NCBI GenBank assembly: GCA_016928255.1
Contig: JAFGLB010000091.1
Location: 1 to 45,147, forward strand
DNA: 45,147 bases
Direction: 5' to 3'
Origin: Bacteroidota bacterium
Lineage (GTDB): Bacteria > Bacteroidota > Ignavibacteria > UBA10030
Part shown: positions 24,704-33,495 of the stretch, piece after piece
How the letters are laid out: each line of letters opens with the position of its first letter
Numbering within the stretch: the stretch's first letter is position 1
The notes under the pieces: generated by a model
Databases searched by the model: none
Told to the model about the DNA's origin: nothing
What the model saw: only the letters and a program-made list of their open reading frames with translations
Translations under genes and position numbers: made by a program

Positions 24704-25795
24704 TCACTGATTCGCAAGTTTCCTGATATTAATATCACTCTCAGAAGTCTCAAGTCTGATAACCGGACCGCCGCCATTTAAAATGTATCTCGCAAAAATA
24801 TCACCGTTTTTATCATATCTATCTGCCTGAAATTCCGAACGAATTCTGTATTTATCACGATGTCTTCCCCACCCATGACTCATGTTAATTGTTGCCTCAA
24901 CAACAACATTGGCACTTTGCGGCAGATAAAGATCTATTTCTCCTCCTCCGGTTTTAATACGGCTGTTGCCGCTGCTGCCCGGATCCAATTCACACCGAAC
25001 ACTCCCTCCTCCTGTTGTCACATCAATCACTCCCGTTATTTCTTTCATTGTTACACTGCCTCCGCCGGTCTTGATCTTTGCGCCATATTTTGCATTTATC
25101 AAAGTTACGCTGCCTCCGCCGGTGGAAAGATCTATCCATTCACCTGTATTTTCTGCCTTAATGCTCCCGCCTCCCGTTGATGCTTTAACTTTACCGCCGG
25201 TATTACGAAGAGAAATACTTCCTCCGCCGGTTCTGGTTTCCAGATTTCCGCTGATAAATCCAATTCTTATACTCCCTCCTCCGGTTTTCATTTTTCCGCT
25301 TCCTTCAACTTTATCAACCGTAATACTTCCACCGCCGGTTTCGATATCAACTTCACCGATTATCTGCTCTATGCTGACACTGCCGCCCTTTGTATCCGCT
25401 TTAAAATTACCAGTTAACGCGTTCACTTGCTTGATGCTTCCGCCTGATGTGTAAATATCGGCATTATAATTTGATGGAACCTTAATAATGAACCTGATAT
25501 TTCCACTGTGCATGCGTCTATCGTTATATTTCACGGATACATTATTTCCCGATTGACTTATCGAAAGACGATCGGGATGCCGTTCATCAATTCCTTCAGC
25601 CTCTATTAGAACTTCATCCTTGGACCAGGATTCGATTCGCACAGCTCCCGGCCTGACATCAACCGTCAGCAATCCGCCTTTCTGAACACTAAAAGACTTT
25701 GTCTGATAATCGGTTAAATCATCCGATTGCATGCTCGCAGCACATAAAGAAACTAAAACAAAATTCATCAACAGAAACGCGGACAGTTTTTTCAT
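24704..25795 (-). CDS. DUF4097-type beta-repeat protein with about ten TGGGSI repeats
   Basis: This is a 363-residue exported protein with a signal peptide ending around residue 20. After an N-terminal beta segment (~30-105), about ten units of 17-19 residues each open with a T-G-G-G-S-[IV] box (from YTSGGSI near 117 to KTGGGEIDL near 285). This implies a right-handed beta-helix or stacked beta structure. A C-terminal globular segment ends with a GGGPVIRLETSES-like strand. DUF4097/adhesin-like proteins often follow ECF sigma/anti-sigma pairs, but their activity is not established. It is the last gene of the operon, 44 bases after its paralogue, with GGAG as ribosome-binding site. The repeats differ at DNA level, so they are protein repeats rather than recent duplications. 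Confidence 0.88.
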   Translation of the reverse strand: MKKLSAFLLMNFVLVSLCAASMQSDDLTDYQTKSFSVQKGGLLTVDVRPGAVRIESWSKDEVLIEAEGIDERHPDRLSISQSGNNVSVKYNDRRMHSGNIRFIIKVPSNYNADIYTSGGSIKQVNALTGNFKADTKGGSVSIEQIIGEVDIETGGGSITVDKVEGSGKMKTGGGSIRIGFISGNLETRTGGGSISLRNTGGKVKASTGGGSIKAENTGEWIDLSTGGGSVTLINAKYGAKIKTGGGSVTMKEITGVIDVTTGGGSVRCELDPGSSGNSRIKTGGGEIDLYLPQSANVVVEATINMSHGWGRHRDKYRIRSEFQADRYDKNGDIFARYILNGGGPVIRLETSESDINIRKLANQ

Positions 25796-25839
25796 TGACG
25801 TTCTCCAAATAAATATTCGACATTTTAGAAAGTGGCGAA

Positions 25840-26988
25840 TTAACGCCTGAGCTTATGTATCTCGATAAATGAATTAGAAGTAAACAGTTCTATTAATTCT
25901 CCGCCTCCGTTTAACTTATACACTGCATGAATTTCGTCTGCTTCTTCATCGGTTTCATACGAATCTTTCGGGAATTCCGATTTAATCACATATTTACTTC
26001 CCCGGGAACCCCATCCATGAACACGAATAGTCGCTTCAATTGTTGCCTTGCAGTTCTCATCTATATATAACCTTACATCTCCTCCGGATGATGCCAGCTT
26101 GCTCCCGCCCTTTCCTGCCGGTATCAGCTCCGCTTCTATTTCACCACCTGCGGTTTTAGCATTAATCGAACCGGTAATATCCCGCAGCCGCAAGTCTCCG
26201 CCTGAAGTCCTTGCACTTACATTGCCGCTTGCTCCCTTCAAATCAATATTACCGCCTGCTGTATTTACCGATGCTTTGCCTGTAACTTTACCCACCTTGA
26301 TATCGCCGCCGGAAGTTTGAACGCGTGCTTCTCCGCCAACATCGCCGATATCAATATTGCCGCCTGCCGTATTAGCTTCAAGAGTCTTCAATACAGTTTC
26401 CACTCTGATATCACCGCCGGAAGTATTTACCTTAAGCGAACCATTTACACTCCCTACATTTATATCTCCGCCTGCGGTTTTAAAGTTGCCATCGCCTTCA
26501 ATCTTTCCTGCTCTTATATCACCTCCGGATGTCGTGACTTCTACAGGACCACCGGAGATATTTCCAAGCTTGATATCTCCACCCGATGTTGTTCCGTCCA
26601 CCTTGCCGGTCAATCCTCCCCTGACCTCCAGATCTCCGCCGGATGTATTAATATCCAGATTAAATTGTGAAGGAACGGAAACAGAAAAACTGACATGCCC
26701 CGACCCGCTATACCAGTTCGATCTATATGACACGCGGATATTGTTTCCGTTTTGAGTCATTTTAACCTTGTCGAGATCCTCTTCATCCAGGCCCTCTATC
26801 ACAACATATACTTCATTTTTTCCCCAGGTAGAGACTCTGATATCTCCCCTGCTTGTAGAGACCTCAAGTGTTCCTCCTTTACCAACGCTGAACGATTTTG
26901 TTCTGCTGCTGTATTCGTCGGCTGCAGTGACTGCCGCGATTAAAATTACCGTAAACACGGCGGCGACAATTTGTTTATAAGTTTTCAT
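25840..26988 (-). CDS. DUF4097-type beta-repeat protein with alternating SGGD/AGGN repeats
   Basis: This 382-residue paralogue of the next gene in the operon also has a signal peptide (to about residue 23). It has eleven repeat units of 18-19 residues. Through the middle they alternate T-S-G-G-D-[IL] with T-A-G-G-[ND]-[IL] (residues ~115-300), so the true period may be two turns. The flanking N- and C-terminal domains match the other paralogue (KSFSVGKGGTLEV at the start, LNGGGELIELFTS at the end). The start codon overlaps the anti-sigma stop (TAATG) and has a perfect AGGAGG, which predicts high, coupled expression. Ligand or adhesive function is unknown. Confidence 0.9.
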   Translation of the reverse strand: MKTYKQIVAAVFTVILIAAVTAADEYSSRTKSFSVGKGGTLEVSTSRGDIRVSTWGKNEVYVVIEGLDEEDLDKVKMTQNGNNIRVSYRSNWYSGSGHVSFSVSVPSQFNLDINTSGGDLEVRGGLTGKVDGTTSGGDIKLGNISGGPVEVTTSGGDIRAGKIEGDGNFKTAGGDINVGSVNGSLKVNTSGGDIRVETVLKTLEANTAGGNIDIGDVGGEARVQTSGGDIKVGKVTGKASVNTAGGNIDLKGASGNVSARTSGGDLRLRDITGSINAKTAGGEIEAELIPAGKGGSKLASSGGDVRLYIDENCKATIEATIRVHGWGSRGSKYVIKSEFPKDSYETDEEADEIHAVYKLNGGGELIELFTSNSFIEIHKLRR

Positions 26989-27950
26989 TATTGTACCTCC
27001 TGTAATGCTGTTCTTGCTTTAATTCTAATATAGTTATTATCGTCTGATTGAGCTTTATTTCTAAACATTTCAAGTATTTCAGTATTCACCGGTTGATTTT
27101 CATATTTGGACAAGTCGAAAGAATTAATCGCTGCAATTTTTAAGCCTGTGTTCTTTTCGTTAGCAAGAACCTGAAGGAACGCGCGGACCACAACAGGATC
27201 CGGCAGATAATTTCTGAGCACTTCCAGCGCTTCTTTCCGCACGCCCAGATTTGGATCATGCAGAAGAGCCGATACGAGAGCTTGCTTTACTTCTTCACCG
27301 AATTTCGGGATACGATCCTGTCCTTGCTCAGCCTGTGCGCCTATCATACTTACCGCCCGGAGCCGCGTACCCGCATTCTGGTTGCTTATCAATGCACGAG
27401 CGAGTACTTTCTGCACATGTTCTTCATTTACATTTCCCCTGATATGAACAGGCGTGATCGTCTCAAATGTAAACTCGACATCTCCTGTCATTGAATTGCG
27501 GTCGATAAAACGTACATTTGTGACCTGAGACTCTCCCGCTTCCATCATGGAAGCCTGTTGTAACGGTAATTTTTTTTCCGCCGGTTCTTTAAATATAAAA
27601 TAGCCGATTGTTATTCCAATAACAGCCATGGCAGCTCCGCCTAAGGCCAAACGGACAGGGGAAGGAAAAAGATTATCCAGTGTATCCGCAATATTGCTCC
27701 ACTTTGATTTCTTAGTTGCCCCGTCATTAATCTTCAAACGGAGATCTCTTCGGGCATCCTGAATCATAAACTCTTCAATCTCAAGAGGCTTATAAGACGC
27801 AAGCGTCTTATGAAACCTGTTTAATTCTTCCAGATTCTTGCGGCATTGATTGCAAACAGTCAAATGACTTTCCAGCAGAGCTTGCTCCTGCTCGTTTAAT
27901 TCATGGTATATCGAAAGTTGAAGCCATTCTTCAAATTGTTTGTGTTTCAT
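26988..27950 (-). CDS. Anti-sigma factor: zinc-finger, TM helix and HEAT repeats
   Basis: This 320-residue protein has three parts. The N-terminal anti-sigma zinc-finger domain (zf-HC2, His29-x3-Cys33-x2-Cys36) should bind the ECF sigma factor encoded just upstream. One TM helix spans ~101-120. The extracytoplasmic part (~140-320) consists of a linker followed by HEAT-like helical repeats (NAGTRLRAVSMIGA, NLGVRKEALEVLRNY, NTGLKIAAINSF, NYIRIKARTALQ). The outer repeats could sense a partner protein. Its AAGGAGAGG lies in the 17-base gap after the sigma gene. The stop overlaps the next start by one base (TAATG). Confidence 0.9.
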   Translation of the reverse strand: MKHKQFEEWLQLSIYHELNEQEQALLESHLTVCNQCRKNLEELNRFHKTLASYKPLEIEEFMIQDARRDLRLKINDGATKKSKWSNIADTLDNLFPSPVRLALGGAAMAVIGITIGYFIFKEPAEKKLPLQQASMMEAGESQVTNVRFIDRNSMTGDVEFTFETITPVHIRGNVNEEHVQKVLARALISNQNAGTRLRAVSMIGAQAEQGQDRIPKFGEEVKQALVSALLHDPNLGVRKEALEVLRNYLPDPVVVRAFLQVLANEKNTGLKIAAINSFDLSKYENQPVNTEILEMFRNKAQSDDNNYIRIKARTALQEVQ

Positions 27951-27967
27951 TGTCCTCTCCTTCTGTT

Positions 27968-28576
27968 TCAGTTCGCAAAATCCTTAAGCTGTTTTCGCAA
28001 ACGTGCAATTGCTTCAAACAGGTATTTCTTAACAGTTCCTTCACTGCATTTCATCATTTCCGCTATCTCTCTCAGTTTATAACCTTCATAATGCCTCATC
28101 GTAAAAACCATCCGCTGACGCGGCGAAAGCAGTTTCAAGGCTCTCTCAACCCTTTCTGAAATATCCGCATCCTGTGCATGCTGATCCGCAGTTGCATTGT
28201 CGGCTATCGTATCTTTTAATGCAATCGTCTGTCCGTCTCTATTGCTCGATTTCGAGTCCAATGAAGTATGATATATGCCTCTTTTACGAGACCTGTGACT
28301 CAGACATACATTTGTCGTAATCCTGTAAATCCACGTAGAAAATTCACTCTTATACTTAAATTTTGACAGGCCTTTATATACCCGCAAAAACACCTCCTGG
28401 TATATGTCTTTCGCATCGTCGGCGTTATGAACATATCCTGCAGCTATTGTAAGCACCCTTTTATCATGACGATGAACAAGCTGTTCAAACGCGTCCATAC
28501 TGCCTCCTTGGGCCTGCATTATCAACTCGGTTTCATTGACGGCCATTTTTTCAAAATTCCTGCGTTCATCCGACAT
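27968..28576 (-). CDS. ECF-type RNA polymerase sigma factor
   Basis: This is a 202-residue sigma-70 family factor of the ECF group. Region 2 (~17-85) includes DAKDIYQEVFLRVYKGLSKFKYKSEFSTWIYRI-type sequence. Region 4 (~140-195) has the LSPRQRMVFTMRHYEGYKLREIAEMM-type helix-turn-helix. A ~45-residue linker joins them. It is the first gene of a four-gene unit with its anti-sigma and two DUF4097 proteins, and probably drives its own promoter, as is usual for ECF operons. I did not find a certain ECF -35 (AAC) motif. AAAAGG precedes the ATG. The protein starts 10 residues before an internal Met, which could be an alternative start. Confidence 0.95.
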   Translation of the reverse strand: MSDERRNFEKMAVNETELIMQAQGGSMDAFEQLVHRHDKRVLTIAAGYVHNADDAKDIYQEVFLRVYKGLSKFKYKSEFSTWIYRITTNVCLSHRSRKRGIYHTSLDSKSSNRDGQTIALKDTIADNATADQHAQDADISERVERALKLLSPRQRMVFTMRHYEGYKLREIAEMMKCSEGTVKKYLFEAIARLRKQLKDFAN

Positions 28577-28757
28577 AAGATTAGACCTTTTATCTGTTAA
28601 AAGGTTGGGGACTTTCCATAAAGATAATGACTCGCTTTACATCATTCAAGAACCGAATGATTTGAAGCCTAACTTGCATCCATCCTTATGCCTTGATATA
28701 TTGATATTATTCAGTGTTTGTCATCATTTTATGAATATATCGCTGTAGACGTTCTAT

Positions 28758-29666
28758 ATGGAAATCTTCTTTAATTTGCTGATAATTTCCGTGCTTTTCG
28801 TTATTCAGACGGCTTTTGTACTTCTGGTCACAGGCCCTCTGATTCTGCTGAAACCGGTAAGACGCAAAAAGGAATGGTATGCAAGATTCACGACTTTCCT
28901 GGAACCTCAAGATACAGGCCTCCCCCAAGAAAATGTGAATATCGGAACATTCGACGGTTTAATACTTAGAGGCTGGTTCATCCCGCAGAAAAAGAAAAGC
29001 CGGGGCACAATCATTTATTTGCATGGGGTAGGCGACTGCAAAATAGGCGGTATTCCGTTCGCACAATCTTTATACAGAGACGGTTTCAATATTTTTCTTT
29101 ATGACTCCCGCCAGCATGGTGAAAGCGAAGGGTATTACTGTACGTATGGATTCTACGAAAAATATGATGTAGCAACGGTAGTCAATTATTTAAAATCAAG
29201 AAGGGATAGAAAAATCGGGAAAATAGGTCTTTTTGGTACATCGATGGGCGGCGCTGTGGCAATTCAGGCTGCCGCATTGGATACCCGTATATCCGCAGTA
29301 GTTTCAGAAGGCAGTTATACGGCATTGCGTATCGTATTTGTTGATTATCAAAAACGTATCATTAAATTACCCTGGCATTTTCTCAGAAATATAGCTCTCG
29401 TTCAATCTCAAAAGATAGCAAACTTTAAAGCGAGGCTTGTTTCTCCGTTAGAAGATATTAAACGCATTCATGTGCCAATCCTGATTGTTCATGGGAAAAA
29501 AGATACTTTTATAAAACCTGAATATTCCAAAATGCTTTATAAAGCAGCTAACGAACCCAAACAGCTTGTTCTTATCGACCATGCCGGCCATAACGATGTC
29601 TGGGATGCCGGCGGACCGGCATATAAAAACTCAATATCTGCTTTTTTCAAAAAGCACTTATCCTGA
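28758..29666 (+). CDS. Membrane-anchored alpha/beta hydrolase
   Basis: This 302-residue serine hydrolase has an N-terminal TM anchor (~5-30) and a complete triad: Ser162 in GTSMGG, Asp249 in HGKKDTF and His278 in DHAGHND. The oxyanion-side motif YLHGVGD is also typical. The family (BAAT/AB hydrolase, YqkD or ABHD13-like) includes peptidases and esterases; the substrate is unknown. It is divergent from the ECF sigma gene, with 181 bases between them, and is followed after 12 bases by an M28 peptidase, so the two probably form an operon. Confidence 0.9.
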   Translation: MEIFFNLLIISVLFVIQTAFVLLVTGPLILLKPVRRKKEWYARFTTFLEPQDTGLPQENVNIGTFDGLILRGWFIPQKKKSRGTIIYLHGVGDCKIGGIPFAQSLYRDGFNIFLYDSRQHGESEGYYCTYGFYEKYDVATVVNYLKSRRDRKIGKIGLFGTSMGGAVAIQAAALDTRISAVVSEGSYTALRIVFVDYQKRIIKLPWHFLRNIALVQSQKIANFKARLVSPLEDIKRIHVPILIVHGKKDTFIKPEYSKMLYKAANEPKQLVLIDHAGHNDVWDAGGPAYKNSISAFFKKHLS

Positions 29667-29678
29667 AATGGATCCCTC

Positions 29679-31952
29679 ATGAAATATTTTCTACTGTTTT
29701 TCCTGTCATTTTATTCCTGCTGCTATCCTCAAATACAGTTTTCGACCGACAGTTCACTTTCATATTTAAAAACTGTTTCCGTGGAAATCGGCGCCCGGCC
29801 CATGGGATCCATGAATGAACACCGAGCTTTGAAATTTGGATTAAATAAATTCCGCGAATTTGGATTGGACGATGCTTACCTGATGAAAATGGATGCCGCA
29901 TTAAATGATCATACAGGTGCTTTGGCTAATACATCAAGCGGTATAGCTGTTGGAGTATTAAAAGGAACAACAGACCGCATTATAATCATAGGCGCTCATA
30001 TAGATTCTGCATCGCCTTTTGTACCGGGTGCCAACGACAACGGATCCGGATCTGCAGTCGTAATTGAACTAGCACGTGTCTTATCCAGAGAACAGTTCCG
30101 GCATACAATTGTCTTTTGCCTCTTCGGCGGTGAAGAAGCCGGACTGCACGGATCTAATTTTTTTGTCAACAACTTTGCTCAGATCGATAAGGTAGATTTA
30201 ATGCTGGGCGCAGATATGGCTGACGGCGGCGGGCCTTTGCATATCCTCATTGATACTGAATATGGAAGTGCACCGATATGGTTAGTACAGTCAGCATACG
30301 AGGAATTTAACAAATTAGGATATTCCGGTCTTTGCTATACCACACACTTTTTTGCAGCAATGAACATAATACCCGGAAGTATAATAAGCTCGGATCACGA
30401 GCCGTTTATGTCGAGAGGAATTCCGGCTATAACTTTTACATCTGATCTTAATGATCCCATTCATACGCCGCAGGACGACTTCGCTCACTTTGAACCTGGC
30501 GGACTTAAAAGAAGCGGGGATCTTATAAATAATTTGGTTCACCGGTTCGACAATAATATCGGCAATGCAAAAACAAACGACTATTATCTTTTACAGGCAG
30601 GCAATCGCGCATTGTTCTTCCCGCTCTGGCTCCTGTGCACTTTTATCCTGATTTCTATTGCCCTGTCAATCGCGGCTCTTCTTATCGCCCGCAAACGCAG
30701 ATTTGAAATTGATAGAAACAGGAAAACCAGGATACCGGCGCTTAAGCTGTTTCTTATCGCATTACTCATTCAAGCTTGTGTATGGCTTTCTGAAAATCTG
30801 TTCGGTCTTATCAAAGGAGTGCGTTTTCCATTTCCGGCGAATCCGGACCTTTACATATTGCTCGGCTTTTTAGCGGCTCTTGTTGGAATAGCAATATCAC
30901 TTAAATTAACTCCCCGTATGAATCTGAGCAAGGATCCATATCGCTGGTACTTCCGTGCTGTTGCTTTTCTGCTCATATTAATCTTATTAGCAGCGCTTTC
31001 AGACGTGAGAGTCGCTTTTTATCCGGCTGTATCGCTCTTCCTGCTTACACTGGCAATTATTGCTAAAATACCGTGGCTGAAATTATTATTCTGGATTCTC
31101 TCGCCTCATTTTATGTTCAGGTTGTTTTTCTCGGAAGGATTCAGCTTCTTGTCAAGACAGTCTGCCTATTCTTTTGTCCCGCCGATATGGGTGTTCTTAA
31201 TGCATATTTTTTACATTATTTTCTTTTCGTTATGGTCGTTCCCCTTCCTTTTGGGATTTGCGGCCGTCTATTTTGATACCAAAGTAAATTTTCTGTGGCT
31301 GAATAAATGGAAAACACGATTAGGAATATCTGTAATTTCTGCGGCATTTATCATCTGCGCGGCAGTTCTTCTTTTTATTCCTTCATATTCTGATGAATGG
31401 CGTCAGACAATTTATTTTGACGAGAATGTAGATATGAAAACAGAGAATGGAATACTGCGGCTTATGAGCAGTGAATTTCTTAGAGATATTTATATAGATA
31501 TGCCGGAAAAAGATACGGTAATAACAACACGTGAAAGAGACATAGTTTTCGGTGAATTCAGTTACGAAGGTACTCCTTGGATTCAACTCAATAGGAAAGT
31601 TACAGCCGGCGGAGATTCCAGCACAGTATTCGATATTTCTCTAAAACCGCGGTTCACTAACACGCCTTCCAGCTTCACTATCACGTATTCTTCAAGCGTC
31701 AATAAAATGGAAGAAATATCAGGAAATTACATTACCAATAAATCCTATAACGCTGTATCATTAAAATGGAATTACCCGCAGGACACGACGCTGACAGTAC
31801 TTATCCATTTTAAAGTAATAAATGCAGACAGCGTTACTGAGTCGATAGATGCAAGATTTATCGAATTGATACATCCTGTGCGGATTGAAAAGGAAATGAC
31901 AAATATTAATTCGCAAACTATAATACGGCAATCGGAAATCATCAAACGATAG
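29679..31952 (+). CDS. M28 metallopeptidase with C-terminal multi-TM domain
   Basis: This 757-residue protein begins with a signal peptide and an M28 aminopeptidase-like domain (~25-300). All the zinc and catalytic residues are visible: His107 (GAHIDS), Asp120 (GANDNGSG), Glu152/153 (GGEEAG), Asp179 (LGADMADG) and His262 (DPIHTPQDD). About eight TM helices follow (~305-560), then a beta-rich extracytoplasmic tail (~570-757). This layout resembles the ER membrane peptidase ERMP1/Fxna arrangement. Such proteins should trim peptides at the periplasmic face of the membrane. Operon partner: the alpha/beta hydrolase 12 bases upstream. Confidence 0.9.
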   Translation: MKYFLLFFLSFYSCCYPQIQFSTDSSLSYLKTVSVEIGARPMGSMNEHRALKFGLNKFREFGLDDAYLMKMDAALNDHTGALANTSSGIAVGVLKGTTDRIIIIGAHIDSASPFVPGANDNGSGSAVVIELARVLSREQFRHTIVFCLFGGEEAGLHGSNFFVNNFAQIDKVDLMLGADMADGGGPLHILIDTEYGSAPIWLVQSAYEEFNKLGYSGLCYTTHFFAAMNIIPGSIISSDHEPFMSRGIPAITFTSDLNDPIHTPQDDFAHFEPGGLKRSGDLINNLVHRFDNNIGNAKTNDYYLLQAGNRALFFPLWLLCTFILISIALSIAALLIARKRRFEIDRNRKTRIPALKLFLIALLIQACVWLSENLFGLIKGVRFPFPANPDLYILLGFLAALVGIAISLKLTPRMNLSKDPYRWYFRAVAFLLILILLAALSDVRVAFYPAVSLFLLTLAIIAKIPWLKLLFWILSPHFMFRLFFSEGFSFLSRQSAYSFVPPIWVFLMHIFYIIFFSLWSFPFLLGFAAVYFDTKVNFLWLNKWKTRLGISVISAAFIICAAVLLFIPSYSDEWRQTIYFDENVDMKTENGILRLMSSEFLRDIYIDMPEKDTVITTRERDIVFGEFSYEGTPWIQLNRKVTAGGDSSTVFDISLKPRFTNTPSSFTITYSSSVNKMEEISGNYITNKSYNAVSLKWNYPQDTTLTVLIHFKVINADSVTESIDARFIELIHPVRIEKEMTNINSQTIIRQSEIIKR

Positions 31953-31961
31953 AAATCATTT

Positions 31962-33395
31962 TCATTTCAGATGCAGAAGCGTAACATTCTCTATATGATA
32001 TGTATGCGGGAACATATCCACAGACTGATTTTTTTTAAGTTCATATTTTTCTGCGCATAATAATTTGACATCTCTTGCCTGCGTGGCCGGATTACAGCTG
32101 ACATATACGATCTTTTTCGGCGCGATATTCATTATCTCATCCACAACTTTCGGGTGCATACCGTTTCGCGGCGGATCAATAATCATCGCATCGGGCTTTT
32201 CGTGAGACGACATCCATTCCCTGTCCACCGTCAGCCGGTCTTTTAAATCTCCCAGTAAAAACCTGCAGTTGCTTATACCATTCTCTTCAGCATTCTTTTC
32301 CGCATCGCGGATTGCACTTTCGACCGATTCTATTCCGACAACTTCCTTGACCGCATCAGAGATAAATATTGCTATCGATCCGGTTCCGGAATAAAGATCA
32401 AAAACAACATCGCCGGATTGAAACTCACCGAATTCCCTGACAACTCCATACAATTTTTCCGCCTGTGCAGTATTAGTCTGAAAAAAAGAACTTGCCGAAA
32501 CTGAAAACTTGTGCCGCCCAAGTACCTCTTTTATACATCCGCTTCCCAGGTAGATCTTCTCAGTCTCGCCAAATGCTATTTGAGCTTTTTTTGTATTGAT
32601 CGTATTGACTATTGTAGTCACTTGAGCAACATTTTCTTTCAGCTCTGCCGCATATTGCTTCATTATATCAGGTTTGTCCTCGAATGTAACAAGATTCGCC
32701 ATCGTTTCCCCGGTCCGCTTGCTCTCGCGAATTACAAGAAATCTTAAATAACCGCTGTTCCTTTCTGTACTGTATACTGGAAGATTATTACGGTGAGCAA
32801 AAGTCCTGGTAAAATTAAGAATTTTATTCGAAACGGGCGACTGAAGATGACATTCATCCAGATCAAGAACTTTATCATATCTCTGAGGGACATGTAAACC
32901 AAGAAAAACCGGATTTTCCTTCACATCCTCAGCGGCTGCATCGATTTCATCTTTTAACGGAGGCGTTTCCAGCCATTTTTGTCCGGCAAATGAATATTCC
33001 ATTTTCCCCCGATAGTAAAAAATATCATCTGCGCTGATGATCGGCATTATATTGAGATTTGAAAAACCTCCAATACGTTCAAAAATATCTTTTACCTGCT
33101 GCTGCTTGAAACTGATTTGCGCTTTATAATCAACATTCTGCCATTTGCATCCGCCGCAAATGCCGTAGTATTTACAGCGCGGTTCCACACGCAATTTCGA
33201 TGGATGCTCTATCTTAACAACTTTAGCTTCACAATAGTTTTTCTTGATCTTTTTAAGTTTCGCGATTACTATATCGCCGGGCACGGCATTTTCAACAAAT
33301 ACAACCATTCCTTCATAACGGGCAACTGATGTACCTTCGAAAGCCGCATCAAGAATCTCAAGCTTTAATTCATCACCGCGCTTTAATTCATTCAT
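31962..33395 (-). CDS. rlmD: 23S rRNA (uracil-5-)-methyltransferase RlmD family
   Basis: This is a SAM-dependent RNA uracil methyltransferase of the RumA/TrmA family, 477 residues. The N-terminal TRAM domain (~4-62) is followed by [4Fe-4S] ligands Cys74, Cys80, Cys83 and Cys182. The Rossmann domain carries DLYSGTGSIAIF and DPPRNG. The catalytic nucleophile Cys lies in YVSCNPATQARD near residue 430. The iron-sulphur set supports RlmD (U1939) or the dual RlmCD type; the exact target uracil cannot be decided. The gene is convergent with the M28 peptidase (9 bases apart) and preceded by a terminator that isolates it from the mutase gene. Confidence 0.9.
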   Translation of the reverse strand: MNELKRGDELKLEILDAAFEGTSVARYEGMVVFVENAVPGDIVIAKLKKIKKNYCEAKVVKIEHPSKLRVEPRCKYYGICGGCKWQNVDYKAQISFKQQQVKDIFERIGGFSNLNIMPIISADDIFYYRGKMEYSFAGQKWLETPPLKDEIDAAAEDVKENPVFLGLHVPQRYDKVLDLDECHLQSPVSNKILNFTRTFAHRNNLPVYSTERNSGYLRFLVIRESKRTGETMANLVTFEDKPDIMKQYAAELKENVAQVTTIVNTINTKKAQIAFGETEKIYLGSGCIKEVLGRHKFSVSASSFFQTNTAQAEKLYGVVREFGEFQSGDVVFDLYSGTGSIAIFISDAVKEVVGIESVESAIRDAEKNAEENGISNCRFLLGDLKDRLTVDREWMSSHEKPDAMIIDPPRNGMHPKVVDEIMNIAPKKIVYVSCNPATQARDVKLLCAEKYELKKNQSVDMFPHTYHIENVTLLHLK

Positions 33396-33418
33396 TATTA
33401 ACTAATCCATTCAGCAAT

Positions 33419-33448
33419 AAAAAAACCTCCGGTTTTATCAGAGGTTTT
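33419..33448 (-). terminator. Terminator of the phosphohexomutase gene
   Basis: The stem AAAACCTC/GAGGTTTT (33422-33429 with 33441-33448) has an 11-base loop. On the minus strand a run of seven T follows. It lies 48 bases past the mutase stop, and the promoter of rlmD must lie in or beyond it. Confidence 0.8.
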
Positions 33449-33495
33449 AAAAATAGAGTCAGAGTCCGTGACATCTCCGACATCAAGCTCTTTCG

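Noticed and set aside
24966-26660. Regularly spaced short repeats that could suggest a CRISPR or minisatellite array
   Set aside because: The periodicity is in-frame (about 54-57 bases, 18-19 codons), the units are diverged at DNA level and they encode a consistent protein motif. No identical direct repeats with unique spacers are present.
24860-26755. Long plus-strand ORFs rich in PPPV and SPPEV repeats opposite the DUF4097 genes
   Set aside because: They are antisense shadows of the GG-box repeats. They have no ribosome-binding site, and both minus-strand genes have signal peptides, Shine-Dalgarno sites and coupled starts.
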